Assembly (NCBI GenBank): GCA_020853755.1
Contig: JADYYG010000002.1
Coordinates: 1 to 59,965 of the forward strand
Source of the DNA: Dehalococcoidia bacterium
GTDB taxonomy: Bacteria > Chloroflexota > Dehalococcoidia > Tepidiformales > Tepidiformaceae
Direction of reading: 5' to 3'
DNA length: 59,965 nt
This document shows positions 42,769-51,309 of this stretch, piece after piece. The notes below the pieces were generated by a model. That model had not been told where the DNA came from. It worked only from the letters and a program-made list of their open reading frames with translations, and did no database searches. The stretch's first letter is position 1. Each line of letters opens with the position of its first letter. Position numbers and translations under genes: made by a program.

Positions 42769-43899
42769 TCAGCCCGCCATCGCGTCGCGGATGCGTTCGA
42801 AAAAGCCCTTGCTGCGCCGCGGCAGAGTTGGCGTGCCCATCGTCTCGGCGAGCTTTTCGAGCAGTTCGCGCTGGTCGTCGCTGAGGCTCTCCGGCACCAC
42901 GACGGTGACCCGCACCACCATGTCGCCGCGGCCCGCGCCGCGCAGGTGGGGCACGCCCTTCCCGCGGATGACGAAGTCTTCGCCGCTCTGGGTGCCGGCG
43001 GGGACTTCGAAGGTCATGTCCCCGTCGAGCGTGGGGATGCTCAGTTCGGCGCCAAGGGCGGCCTGGGCCACGTTCACCGGCAGTTCGAGGACGATGTGGT
43101 CTTCGACGCGCTGGAACTTCTCGTGGTCGGCCACCGAAAGAACGACGTAGAGGTTGCCGGGTTCGCCGCCGCGGGCGCCCGCTTCGCCTTCGCCGGCGAG
43201 CCGGATCTGCGAGCCGTCATCGACGCCGGCAGGCACTTTCACCGCGATCTTGCGGGGGGCGCGAAGCCGTCCTGTGCCACGGCAGTCTTCGCACGGGTTG
43301 GGGACGATGCGCCCCTCGCCGCTGCACCGCCCGCAGGGAGCGACGTTTACGAACTGGCCGAAGATGCTCTGTTGCGAGCGCCGGATTTCGCCCGCGCCGT
43401 TGCAGTCGGGGCAGGTGGCGAGTTCGGTTCCCGGTTCGGCGCCCTTGCCGGAGCAGCGGGTGCAGCGCTCCTGGCGCTGGAACTCGATCTCCTTGTCGAC
43501 GCCGAAGATGGCCTCTTCGAAGGTCAGTCGCAGGTTGAAGCGGAGGTCCGCGCCGCGCGCAGGCCCGCGCCGCCGGCGGCCGCCGCGCTGCCCGCCGCCG
43601 AAGAACGCGTCGAAGATGTCGCCAAAGCCGCCTTCGAAGCCCTGGAAGCCGTCGAAGCCGCCGCCCTGGCCGTCGACGCCGGCGTGGCCAAAGCGGTCGT
43701 AGGCCTGGCGCTTCTGGTCGTCCGAGAGCACCTCGTAGGCCTGGTTGATCTCCTTGAACTTCGCGGCCGCATCCTCGGAAGGGTTGCGGTCCGGGTGGAA
43801 CTCCATCGCAAGCTTGCGGTAGGCCTTCTTCAACTCCTGCGCGTCCGCCGAGCGGGAAACGCCGAGCACTTCGTCATAGTCGCGTTGTCCGGTGGCCAT
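42769..43899 (-). CDS. dnaJ: Chaperone DnaJ
   Basis: A 376-residue Hsp40. The J domain has HPD at residues 35-37 ([10 protein letters not shown]). A Gly/Phe-rich region follows ([16 protein letters not shown]). Four CxxCxGxG-type zinc-binding repeats appear: [24 protein letters not shown] and CEDCRGTG. It stimulates DnaK. A CIRCE operator lies immediately upstream (43904-43930) and overlaps the -10, so HrcA should repress it. dnaK and grpE are not in the window. Confidence 0.96.
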   Translation of the reverse strand: MATGQRDYDEVLGVSRSADAQELKKAYRKLAMEFHPDRNPSEDAAAKFKEINQAYEVLSDDQKRQAYDRFGHAGVDGQGGGFDGFQGFEGGFGDIFDAFFGGGQRGGRRRRGPARGADLRFNLRLTFEEAIFGVDKEIEFQRQERCTRCSGKGAEPGTELATCPDCNGAGEIRRSQQSIFGQFVNVAPCGRCSGEGRIVPNPCEDCRGTGRLRAPRKIAVKVPAGVDDGSQIRLAGEGEAGARGGEPGNLYVVLSVADHEKFQRVEDHIVLELPVNVAQAALGAELSIPTLDGDMTFEVPAGTQSGEDFVIRGKGVPHLRGAGRGDMVVRVTVVVPESLSDDQRELLEKLAETMGTPTLPRRSKGFFERIRDAMAG

Positions 43900-43903
43900 G
43901 GAC

Positions 43904-43930
43904 TTAGCAGTGTAACAAACCGAGTGCTAA
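43904..43930 (-). promoter_or_regulatory. CIRCE (HrcA operator) of dnaJ
   Basis: The right arm GAGTGCTAA (43922-43930) is a perfect CIRCE half-site. Exactly 9 bases separate it from TTAGCAGTG (43904-43912), which matches the other arm TTAGCACTC at 7 of 9. The dnaJ -10 (TACACT, minus strand 43909-43914) lies within it, and the predicted start is only a few bases before ATG. Confidence 0.85.
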
Positions 43931-43989
43931 TCGTGGCCGGAACCCATCCGGATGGGCAGCCCGGGCCGGCTGCGGGTAGAGTTGCTCTC

Positions 43990-44457
43990 GTGGCACGGCT
44001 CCCCGAAGACCTCGCTAACGCCATCGAACGGTTCGCGCAGGGCGCAACGCTCGTTCGCCAGGCTGTCCATGGCGCCGATGCCGGGGCGCTCTCGCGGCCG
44101 GGCAAGGAAGGCTGGTCCGTCCGCGATGTGCTCGTCCACCTCGCCGATGCCGAGCTCGTGCGCGCCACCCGCATCCGCATCATCCTGGCCGAGGAACAAC
44201 CGGCCCTCTTCGACTTCGACGAGGAGATGTGGAAGCGGCGCGGGCACTACCTCTGGCGTAGCCCCGAGGCCGCCATCGCCCTCTTCGACCAGCTTCGCTA
44301 CACGACGATGGAGATCGTCCGCCAGCTGGACCTGAAGAGCTGGCAGCGGGCCGGTATCCACCCGGCAGACGGCCCGCTGACCATCGCCGAACTGATCAGC
44401 CGCGGCGCCGCCCATTCCGAAGACCACGCGGCCCAGATCCGCGCGCTGCGGGGCTGA
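43990..44457 (+). CDS. DinB/YfiT-family protein
   Basis: A 155-residue four-helix-bundle protein. The family pattern is visible: GWSVRDVLVHLADAELVRAT (His in the first metal position), RSPEAAIALFDQLRY, and ISRGAAHSEDHAAQIRALRG with the final His pair. DinB-like proteins bind a metal with three His residues and include thiol-dependent transferases. GTG with a TAGAGT -10 seven bases upstream suggests a leaderless start. The coding frame is clear only from 43990. Confidence 0.85.
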   Translation: MARLPEDLANAIERFAQGATLVRQAVHGADAGALSRPGKEGWSVRDVLVHLADAELVRATRIRIILAEEQPALFDFDEEMWKRRGHYLWRSPEAAIALFDQLRYTTMEIVRQLDLKSWQRAGIHPADGPLTIAELISRGAAHSEDHAAQIRALRG

Positions 44458-44589
44458 CGACACGGCGCTCCGTGGCGCCCCGGCAGTGCGCCAACCCGCG
44501 CCAGGTGGGACACTCTTCAGCAGCCCCGTCACCGGAAGTCTCTGTTTGATCGCCGTCGAGTCAGCGCCTGGCACTTCGAGCCGCCCCGC

Positions 44590-45888
44590 GTGAGCCGCGT
44601 CTTCGCGCGTCCCGGCGAGCCGTGGAAGGTCAACCTCCTCTTCATCTGGATCGGCGTCTTCGTCGGCCTCATGGGCGCGAACTTCGTCTTCCCGTTCATC
44701 CCCTTCTATATCAAGGAACTCGGCGTCCACGACGAAGGCGAGATCGCCTTCTATACGAGCCTGACGGCGAGTGCGACCGGCCTTTCGCTCACCATCACCG
44801 CGCCAATCTGGGGGGCGATGGCGGACCGCTACGGCCGTAAGCCGATGTTCCTGCGCGCGCTCATCGGCGCGGGTGTGCTCATCGGCATCATGGGTCTCGC
44901 GTCAGCGGTCTGGCAGCTGGTGTTGTTGCGCTTCCTCATGGGCGCGTTCGCCGGGACGATGGGCGCCGCAGCAGCGCTCGTCGCTTCGAGCACGCCCCGG
45001 CCGCGCGTTGGCTACGCCCTCGGCATGCTCCAGACCGGCCAGTTCACCGCGAACATGCTCGGGCCAGTCATCGGCGGCTTCGTCTCGGCGGCGCTCGGCA
45101 TCCGCGAATCGTTTATCTTCTGCGCCGCGCTCTACCTGCTGGCCGCCGGCCTCGCCTACGTCTTCGTGCGCGAACAGCCCGCGGACGAAGAGGGCGCACC
45201 CGAACCCGAACCGGCGAAGCCCCAGAACGAGTCGTTCTTCGCCAGCCTCCGTTCCGTCGTCTCGGAGCGGCAGGTCGTGGCGATGCTGCTGCTCCTCTTC
45301 GCCCTCTGGCTGAGCACCACCTTCGTGCGGCCGGTCATGCCCATCAGCATCGACAACTTCGCGGACGAGGGCGACCGCGTCCATGTGAACCTCCCCTTCT
45401 GGAAGGCGAACCTGAAAGAGGAGGCCGCGACCGGCCTCGTCTTCAGCGTCATCGGCCTGACGAGCACGATCGCGGCCTTCGCCGTCGCGCCGATGGGCGA
45501 ACGCCTCGGCTACCGCAACACCGTGGCCGGCGCAGCCCTCCTCACCGGCGTCCTCTACCCGACGGTTGCGCTGGCGGGCGGCGCGGTCAGCTTCGCGCTC
45601 CTCCTCGGGGCGGTTGGCCTCTTCCAGGGCGCGATGGTCCCGGGGACGAACGCCCTCATCGCTGCCAGCACGCCCGACGGCAAGCAGGGCAGCGCGTTCG
45701 GTCTCGCCGCCAGCATGCAGTCCCTCGCCCTCATGCTCGGCCCCCTCGGCGGCGGCGTGACCACGGGCATCGCGGGCATCGGTGCGGTCTACGTGGTGAT
45801 CGGCGTCATCCTGATGTTCGCCGCCGTGGGCTGTGTCCTCTTCGTGCGCGAACCGAAGGGCTTCGGCAGGGTCGTTCGCGCCGGGTAG
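44590..45888 (+). CDS. MFS transporter
   Basis: A 432-residue major-facilitator protein with twelve likely membrane helices in two halves. The signature after helix 2 is GAMADRYGRKPMFLRA, and a helix 5 motif is LQTGQFTANMLGPVIGGFVS. It has a hydrophilic central loop containing EQPADEEGAPEPEP. Closest in look to multidrug or sugar efflux MFS proteins; the substrate is unknown. The start is GTG, and the upstream ribosome site is weak. Confidence 0.9.
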   Translation: MSRVFARPGEPWKVNLLFIWIGVFVGLMGANFVFPFIPFYIKELGVHDEGEIAFYTSLTASATGLSLTITAPIWGAMADRYGRKPMFLRALIGAGVLIGIMGLASAVWQLVLLRFLMGAFAGTMGAAAALVASSTPRPRVGYALGMLQTGQFTANMLGPVIGGFVSAALGIRESFIFCAALYLLAAGLAYVFVREQPADEEGAPEPEPAKPQNESFFASLRSVVSERQVVAMLLLLFALWLSTTFVRPVMPISIDNFADEGDRVHVNLPFWKANLKEEAATGLVFSVIGLTSTIAAFAVAPMGERLGYRNTVAGAALLTGVLYPTVALAGGAVSFALLLGAVGLFQGAMVPGTNALIAASTPDGKQGSAFGLAASMQSLALMLGPLGGGVTTGIAGIGAVYVVIGVILMFAAVGCVLFVREPKGFGRVVRAG

Positions 45889-45945
45889 CACCACAGCGGT
45901 CCGCCGTCCGCTATGCTTCGCGACGGCCTCGGGGGTGGCTCAACA

Positions 45946-46299
45946 ATGACACAGGACTGGTCGCGACCGGTCGTGCACTGGGAGATCCAGGCGCGCGACA
46001 TGGAGAAGATGTCCGGCTTCTACGGCCGGATGTTCAACTGGGACATCAGCGGAGACGCCCGGCTTCGCCAGATTTCGGCGGGCATTGGCGCGCCGGAGAC
46101 GATTACCGGGCATATGCTCGCGGGCCAGCAGTCCGGCGTCGTCCTCTACATCCAGGTGCTCGACCTCGCGGCCAGCCTCGCGCTCGCCCGTGAACTCGGC
46201 GGGAGTGTCCTCCGCGAGCCGTTCCAGCCGCCCGGCCAGCCGACCCTCGCCGGCATCGCCGACCCCGAAGGGAACGCGATCGTCCTCGTCCAGCAGTAA
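45946..46299 (+). CDS. VOC/glyoxalase-like protein
   Basis: A 117-residue single-VOC-repeat protein. It shows VVHWEIQARDMEKMSGFYGR with MFNWDIS (the family start), a middle GVVLYIQVLDLAASLALARE, and the closing GIADPEGNAIVLVQQ. Such proteins bind metal through His/Glu and act on small toxic electrophiles or store ligands. ATG 45946 is preceded by GGGGG; a TATGCT -10 lies at 45912-45917. Confidence 0.88.
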   Translation: MTQDWSRPVVHWEIQARDMEKMSGFYGRMFNWDISGDARLRQISAGIGAPETITGHMLAGQQSGVVLYIQVLDLAASLALARELGGSVLREPFQPPGQPTLAGIADPEGNAIVLVQQ

Positions 46300-46363
46300 G
46301 TGTCTTGCGGTGGCCGCGCCGCCGCCGTACCGTGCGGCACATCACCGTGGAGGTCATCTCCCC

Positions 46364-47158
46364 ATGTCTGACACTGTCCTGTTCGAAACGCGCGGCGCGG
46401 TCGCGATCATCACCCTCAACCGGCCCGAATCCCTCAATTCGATGAACCCGGAGATGCTCGACACCATGTTCCGGGTGGCTGAGCGGGCCGCCGGGGACCC
46501 GGCCATCCGCGCCGTCGTGGTCACCGGCACCGGCCGCGCTTTCTCCGCGGGCGGCGACGTAAAGGGCATGGCCGAACGGAACGAAGGCGGTTCGGGCGGC
46601 GGGCTCGGCCGGGTTGAAGCACTCCGCCAGCAGGAAGAGGTCTCGCGCCTCCTCCAGGAGATGCCGAAGCCGACGATCTGCGCGGTCAACGGCGTGGCCG
46701 CCGGCGCCGGTCTCAGCGTGGCCCTCGCGGCCGACCTGCGCGTCGCCAGCGACCAGGCCCGCTTCACCACGGCATTCGCGAAGGTCGGCTTCAGCGGCGA
46801 TTTCGGCGGCACCTGGCTCCTGCAGCGGCTCGTCGGCCCGCTCAAGGCGAAAGAACTCTACTTCCTCTCCGACATGCTGAGCGCCCAGCAGGCATTGGAT
46901 CTCGGCCTCGTCACGAAGGTCGTCCCGCACGAGTCGCTGATGGACGAGACGATGGCGCTCGCCGAACGGCTGGCCGCCGGGCCAACCCTCGCCTACGGCC
47001 GGATCAAGGACAACTTCACCTTCGGCGCCACGAACAGCTTCGCCGACACCCTCCAGCGCGAAGCTGAGAACATGATCGCCAGCGGCAAGACCGAGGACCA
47101 CCAGAACGCGGCACGGGCCTTCGTCGAGAAGCGCCAGCCGGTGTTCGAAGGCCGGTAG
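46364..47158 (+). CDS. Enoyl-CoA hydratase/isomerase family protein
   Basis: A 264-residue crotonase-fold enzyme. Visible are AVAIITLNRPESLNSMNPEM, TGTGRAFSAGGDVKGMAERN (first oxyanion), PKPTICAVNGVAAGAGLSVA (second oxyanion), FAKVGFSGDFGGTWLLQRLV, and the C-terminal ARAFVEKRQPVFEGR. GGAGG precedes ATG 46364. It is the third crotonase in the window. Confidence 0.91.
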   Translation: MSDTVLFETRGAVAIITLNRPESLNSMNPEMLDTMFRVAERAAGDPAIRAVVVTGTGRAFSAGGDVKGMAERNEGGSGGGLGRVEALRQQEEVSRLLQEMPKPTICAVNGVAAGAGLSVALAADLRVASDQARFTTAFAKVGFSGDFGGTWLLQRLVGPLKAKELYFLSDMLSAQQALDLGLVTKVVPHESLMDETMALAERLAAGPTLAYGRIKDNFTFGATNSFADTLQREAENMIASGKTEDHQNAARAFVEKRQPVFEGR

Positions 47159-47188
47159 CTTCGGCGTTATTCCGTTAGACTGCCGCGA

Positions 47189-48520
47189 ATGAACGCTGGA
47201 TCCCCTGCGCGCGGCCCGGTGGCGGCGCGGCTCCTTCCCGGCCGCCTCTTTTACGGTTGGTACATCGCCATCGCCTGCGCCTGCCTCATGTTTGTCGGCG
47301 TCGGCGTCGGCTATTACGGACTGCCGATTTTCCTGAAACCGCTGCGCGACGCTCACGGCTGGAGCGACACCCAGGTGAGCGTGGCCCCGGCAATCTACTT
47401 CACCGTCTCGGGGCTGACATCCGCCATCGTTGGCCCCTACGTCGACCGCTACGGTCCGAACAAGTTCATGCTCATCGGCACCGTGGTGAACGGTGTGAGC
47501 GCCGCCTTCATCGGGCTGGTCGACCAACTCTGGCAGCTCTACCTCGTCTACTTCATCTTCGCCGTGGCGTTCGGCATGTCGAGTTCGATCGCCGTCAATG
47601 CGATCATGACGCGCTGGTTTGTGCGCCGCCGCGCCCTGGCGATGAGCATCTCATCCACGGGCGTGTCTCTCGGCGGGGTCATCCTGGCGCCGGTCGCCAG
47701 CGCCCTGGTCGAATCAGGCGGCCTCGAACTGGCCACGCCGATCCTCGGCGCGCTGGTCCTCTTCGTCGCCATCCCGGTCATCCTCATGGTCCTCGTGTTC
47801 GACCCCGAGCAGATGGGCCTCAAGCCCGATGGCGACCCGCCGGGCAGCCACGCCGCCATGTCCGGCCGCACCGAGCTGGCCGGGCAATACCGCCCCTGGA
47901 CGCGCACCGAGGCGATGCGGACGGTCGGGTTCTGGGCGATCCTCGTGGCCTTCCTCCTCGTGCTGGTGGCCCAGACCGGCTACATCATCCACCAGGTGAA
48001 CTTCCTCGAAGCCCGCCTCGGGTCGCGCAACGAAGCCGCCTTCACCATCAGCGTGACTGCTTTCGGAAGCATCGTCGCCCGCCTCGTCGTCGGCATCTTC
48101 GCCGATGGCGTCGACCGGCGGCTGCTGACGGTCATCCTCTTCGTCGTCCAGGGGACGGCCATCCTGCTCATCATCCACATCGAAAATGTCGCGGCGACCT
48201 GGGCGCTTACGCTCATCTTCGGGCTGACCATCGGCAATATTTACATGATGCAGTCGCTCATCGTCGGCGAGATCTTCGGCATGGTGTCGTTCGGGGCGAT
48301 CTTCGGGCTCATCTCGCTTGCCGGGCAGGCGGGCAGCGGCCTCGGCCCGATGGGTGTCGGTTGGCTGCACGACCAGACCGGCGGCTACACCGTGCCGTTC
48401 ACTGTGACTGCCGTGCTCACCTACCTGGCGGCCATCGCTATCCTCTTCGCGCGGCCTTCGAAAGAACCGGCCGAAGCGTCGGCCGGCGCCATCGTCGGCG
48501 GGGCAACCGCCGGCAAGTAG
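47189..48520 (+). CDS. MFS transporter (OFA/monocarboxylate-like)
   Basis: A 443-residue twelve-helix MFS protein. It opens with GRLFYGWYIAIACACLMFVG and GVGYYGLPIFLKPLRDAHGW, features typical of the oxalate/formate antiporter and monocarboxylate porter group. The central loop includes DPEQMGLKPDGDPPGSH. TAGACT ends 7 bases before the ATG, consistent with a leaderless start. Substrate is unknown. A bidirectional terminator follows. Confidence 0.9.
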   Translation: MNAGSPARGPVAARLLPGRLFYGWYIAIACACLMFVGVGVGYYGLPIFLKPLRDAHGWSDTQVSVAPAIYFTVSGLTSAIVGPYVDRYGPNKFMLIGTVVNGVSAAFIGLVDQLWQLYLVYFIFAVAFGMSSSIAVNAIMTRWFVRRRALAMSISSTGVSLGGVILAPVASALVESGGLELATPILGALVLFVAIPVILMVLVFDPEQMGLKPDGDPPGSHAAMSGRTELAGQYRPWTRTEAMRTVGFWAILVAFLLVLVAQTGYIIHQVNFLEARLGSRNEAAFTISVTAFGSIVARLVVGIFADGVDRRLLTVILFVVQGTAILLIIHIENVAATWALTLIFGLTIGNIYMMQSLIVGEIFGMVSFGAIFGLISLAGQAGSGLGPMGVGWLHDQTGGYTVPFTVTAVLTYLAAIAILFARPSKEPAEASAGAIVGGATAGK

Positions 48521-48542
48521 CCGCTTCCGTTCGCCAAAGAGA

Positions 48543-48568
48543 ACAGCCCGCTGGATCCAGCGGGCTGT
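48543..48568 (+). terminator. Bidirectional terminator between convergent genes
   Basis: A perfect 26-bp palindrome with 13-base arms, from ACAGCCCGCTGGA to its complement, followed by TTTG. It sits between the MFS gene stop and the stop of the acyl-CoA synthetase on the other strand. Confidence 0.75.
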
Positions 48569-48594
48569 TTGTCGTCTCCGAACCGGGCAGACGC

Positions 48595-50178
48595 TCAGTT
48601 CACCCGGCGCTCGACGCCCTTCCAGTACTGCTCCCGGATGAGGAACTTCTGGAGCTTGCCGGTCACCGTCCGCGGCAGCGTCTCGACGAAGTCGACCGAG
48701 GTTGGGCAGCGGAAGTGCGCGAGATGCTGGCGGCTGAACACGAGGATCTCCTCCTCCGTCGCTGTCATCCCTTCGCGCAGGATGATGAGCGCCTTCGGCG
48801 TTTCGCCCCACTTCTCGCTTGGCACGCCGATGACCGCGCATTCGAGCACGGCCGGGTGCTTATAGAGCGCCGCTTCGACTTCCGGCGAGGAGATGTTCTC
48901 GCCGCCGGAGATGATGACGTCCTTCTTCCGGTCGACGATGTTGACGTTGCCGAACTCGTCCCAGACGCCGAGGTCGCCGCTGTGGAAGTAGCCGCCGTAG
49001 ATCGCCTTCGCGGTCTCTTCCGGCTGCTCCCAGTACCCCTTGAGGATGACGTTGGAGCGCGCGCACACCTCGCCGACGGTGGTGTCGTCCTTCGGCACCG
49101 GGTTGCCGTCGTCATCGAGGACCTGCAGGTCGACGCCGATGGCTTCGACGCCGGCGCGCGAACGGCGCTGGTAGTCCTCGCCATCCGGGCACTGGTCGGT
49201 GCTCGAAACGGTCAGGATCGGCGAGGTCTCGGTCAGGCCGTAGATCTCGATGAACTCCCAGCCGAGTTCCTTTTCCAGGCGCTCAATGAACGCCGCTGGT
49301 GGGGGCGCGCCGGCCACCACGAAGCGCGGCCGCGTGGTGATCGTGTACTTGTCCTTGTCCGGGAAGTTCAGGATCGTGCTCAGCACGGCCGGGGCCATAC
49401 ATGCGAACGTGATCTTCTCGTCCTGGATCATCTGGTAGATGTCTGCGCCGACGACCGCGCGAAGGACGACGTGGGTGGCCCCCATCGCGGTCAGGGCGAA
49501 AGGCCCTCCCCAGCCGTTCGCGTGGAACATTGGCAGCGTCCATATCTCACGGTCTTCGTGCTGGATGCGCAGGTGGGCGATGAAGTTGTAGGCGTTGATG
49601 TAGACGTTGCGGTGGGTGAGCATCACGCCCTTCGGCCGCGCCGTCGTCCCGGAGGTGTAGTTGATTGACGTGACGTCGTTCTCGTCTTGCTCGACCGGCG
49701 GGGTCGCCGTTTTCGGCTGCGAACCCACCAGCATGTCCCAGTCGGTCCAGCCGCGGGGCGTCTCAAGCGGCGTCCGCGGGTCGGCGATGATGAAATGCTC
49801 GACCGTCTTCAGGTTCGGGCGGATCTCATCGATGACCTTCGCGTACTCGTAGTCGACGAGGACTGCCTTCACACCTGCATGGTTGATGATGTACTCGTGG
49901 TCGCTGGCGACGAGGCGGTAGTTCAGCGGGACGAGGATCGCGCCAATCTGGGGGACGCCGAAGTAGCTCTCCATGAAGTAGTGGCTGTTGGGGCTGAGGA
50001 TGCAGACGCGGTCGCCCTTCTTGATGCCCAGGGAGAGCAGCGCATGGGCGAGCTGGTTGCAGCGCTCCTGGTATTCGCGGTAGGTGAACCGGCTTGGGCC
50101 ATCGACGATCGCTTCCTTGTTCGGGTAGATCTTGGCCGAGCGGCGCAGGAAATCGTTGATCAACAGGGGAACTTCCAC
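48595..50178 (-). CDS. Fatty acyl-CoA synthetase (AMP-binding enzyme)
   Basis: A 527-residue ANL-family ligase that activates carboxylic acids to acyl-CoA through an acyl-AMP. P-loop-like motif A3 is INYTSGTTARPKGVMLTHRN. The A5 region is IEIYGLTETSP, A7 YFHSGDLGVWDEFGNVNIVD, and the C-terminal lysine motif RTVTGKLQKFLIREQ. It probably activates medium or long-chain fatty acids. The start is GTG 50178 with a GGAGG nearby; a TAGAAT -10 lies at 50211-50216 (minus strand). Feeds the acyl-CoA dehydrogenase and enoyl-CoA hydratases. Confidence 0.92.
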   Translation of the reverse strand: MEVPLLINDFLRRSAKIYPNKEAIVDGPSRFTYREYQERCNQLAHALLSLGIKKGDRVCILSPNSHYFMESYFGVPQIGAILVPLNYRLVASDHEYIINHAGVKAVLVDYEYAKVIDEIRPNLKTVEHFIIADPRTPLETPRGWTDWDMLVGSQPKTATPPVEQDENDVTSINYTSGTTARPKGVMLTHRNVYINAYNFIAHLRIQHEDREIWTLPMFHANGWGGPFALTAMGATHVVLRAVVGADIYQMIQDEKITFACMAPAVLSTILNFPDKDKYTITTRPRFVVAGAPPPAAFIERLEKELGWEFIEIYGLTETSPILTVSSTDQCPDGEDYQRRSRAGVEAIGVDLQVLDDDGNPVPKDDTTVGEVCARSNVILKGYWEQPEETAKAIYGGYFHSGDLGVWDEFGNVNIVDRKKDVIISGGENISSPEVEAALYKHPAVLECAVIGVPSEKWGETPKALIILREGMTATEEEILVFSRQHLAHFRCPTSVDFVETLPRTVTGKLQKFLIREQYWKGVERRVN

Positions 50179-50255
50179 TGTGGCCTCCGGTGCTTCGAAA
50201 CTGCCGTGGGATTCTAGCAGTTTCAGCCCGGGACTTCAGGTGGTCTTTGCTTCGC

Positions 50256-50897
50256 TTAACGCAGCGGATCGCCCGAGGCGAAGCGCGTGATCTCCATGCA
50301 GAGGGCCTCGACGCTCCGGCGGGCGAGGGTAACCTGTGGCAGGTCTCGCGGGCGCTGCTCCGTGTAGGCCTGCGAGACCCGGTGCGGCAACGCCGTCGAT
50401 GCCCAGACCACCAGCAGTTGGGCCCACTCCAGGTCCGGCAGGGCAGTCTTGCTCGAAGGGCTGCCGTCGAGGCCGTGGATCATCCGGACCTCGAGGCGCG
50501 AGCCGGCCAGCGCGTCCCGGATCTCGGTGTGCGCCGCCTTCGAACCGCCGAGGACGAGCACCCGCTTGAGCCCCGCCTTGCGGCAGGCGTCGACCATCGT
50601 CTTCACCGCCCGCTTCGTGTTCGAACCGCCGCAGACGCTGCACCGCTCGCGCGTGGTGGTGACGATCGGCAGCGCCGGGCGTCCGGCGGCAGTGCGGCAG
50701 GCCGCATCGGCGCAGACCGGTGTGACCCCGGCCCAGAGCGCCCGGCGGGCGGCTTCGAGCTTGTGGTTGGCCATCCGCTGCTTGCCCGCGCGGGTGAGCC
50801 CGGCGGCGGCGAGCACCACCATCGCCTCCACCCGGCTGGCGCGCTCGACGATGCCCTCGCCTTGCAGCCATGCATCGATGTCAGTGTCCGCGGCCAC
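50256..50897 (-). CDS. Zinc-binding, DUF2325-like protein
   Basis: A 213-residue protein from GTG 50897. The middle has two Cys pairs (VTPVCADAACRTAAG and RERCSVCGGSNTKRA) that look like a zinc ribbon. The C-terminal half, RVLVLGGSKAAHTEIRDALA, LEVRMIHGLDGSPSSKT, and LLVVWASTALPHRVSQAYTE, resembles DUF2325, a Rossmann-like domain of unknown function. The N-terminus is helical. TACGTT (50904-50909, minus strand) ends 6 bases before GTG. The longer reading to 51047 overlaps this promoter and has poor composition. Confidence 0.68.
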   Translation of the reverse strand: MAADTDIDAWLQGEGIVERASRVEAMVVLAAAGLTRAGKQRMANHKLEAARRALWAGVTPVCADAACRTAAGRPALPIVTTTRERCSVCGGSNTKRAVKTMVDACRKAGLKRVLVLGGSKAAHTEIRDALAGSRLEVRMIHGLDGSPSSKTALPDLEWAQLLVVWASTALPHRVSQAYTEQRPRDLPQVTLARRSVEALCMEITRFASGDPLR

Positions 50898-51021
50898 GCG
50901 GTAAACGTAGCAGCAGCGGGGCGTTCGCACGTCCCTCCCCGTTGGGCGGCGTGGGCATGTATCCTTTTTTCGCGGCCCCGGGCGCCAGCCCAGTTCTTCG
51001 TGGCCCCTGCGAGGTAGCGCT

Positions 51022-51213
51022 GTGAAAGTTGTTGTGAACCCGGACATGTGCGAAGGTCATGGCAAGTGCGAACTGACCGCCCCGGAAGTCTTCAAGCTCG
51101 GCCCCGACGACGTGAGCGTCGTCCTCGTCGATGACGTGCCGGACTCGCTGAAGGACAAGGTGGACCGGGCCATCCGCCTCTGCCCGCGCCAGGCCATCTC
51201 CTGGGCGAAGTAG
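51022..51213 (+). CDS. Small [3Fe-4S]/[4Fe-4S] ferredoxin
   Basis: A 63-residue ferredoxin of the kind that serves bacterial P450s. It reads VVVNPDMCEGHGKCELTAPE (Cys9 and Cys15, with His/Gly between) and DRAIRLCPRQAISW (the final Cys-Pro). The middle cysteine of the CXXH/GXXC motif is replaced, as in the 3Fe-4S class. A P450 gene lies 5.5 kb downstream. GTG start with GAGGTAG upstream. Confidence 0.9.
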   Translation: MKVVVNPDMCEGHGKCELTAPEVFKLGPDDVSVVLVDDVPDSLKDKVDRAIRLCPRQAISWAK

Positions 51214-51228
51214 GGGCGTTCCGGCCTC

Positions 51229-51244
51229 TGTGAAGCACATCACA
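51229..51244 (+). promoter_or_regulatory. CRP/FNR-type operator upstream of the first CBM-like protein
   Basis: TGTGA-AGCACA-TCACA is a perfect TGTGA-N6-TCACA palindrome, extended to TCTGTGA/TCACAGA. A TAAGGT -10 candidate lies at 51254-51259, so the site overlaps the -35 region. The same sequence occurs before the paralogous gene at 52660. Confidence 0.7.
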
Positions 51245-51309
51245 GAAGCCGCGTAAGGTTTCCCCCGCCCGCCGGTCTTTTCCCCAGAACCCCTCTGGGA
51301 GAAGAGACC

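Noticed and set aside
47257..49668. An 803-codon plus-strand frame running through the MFS gene and across the acyl-CoA synthetase.
   Set aside because: It crosses a strong terminator and two convergent genes with well-defined motifs, and reads as low-complexity Arg-rich text.
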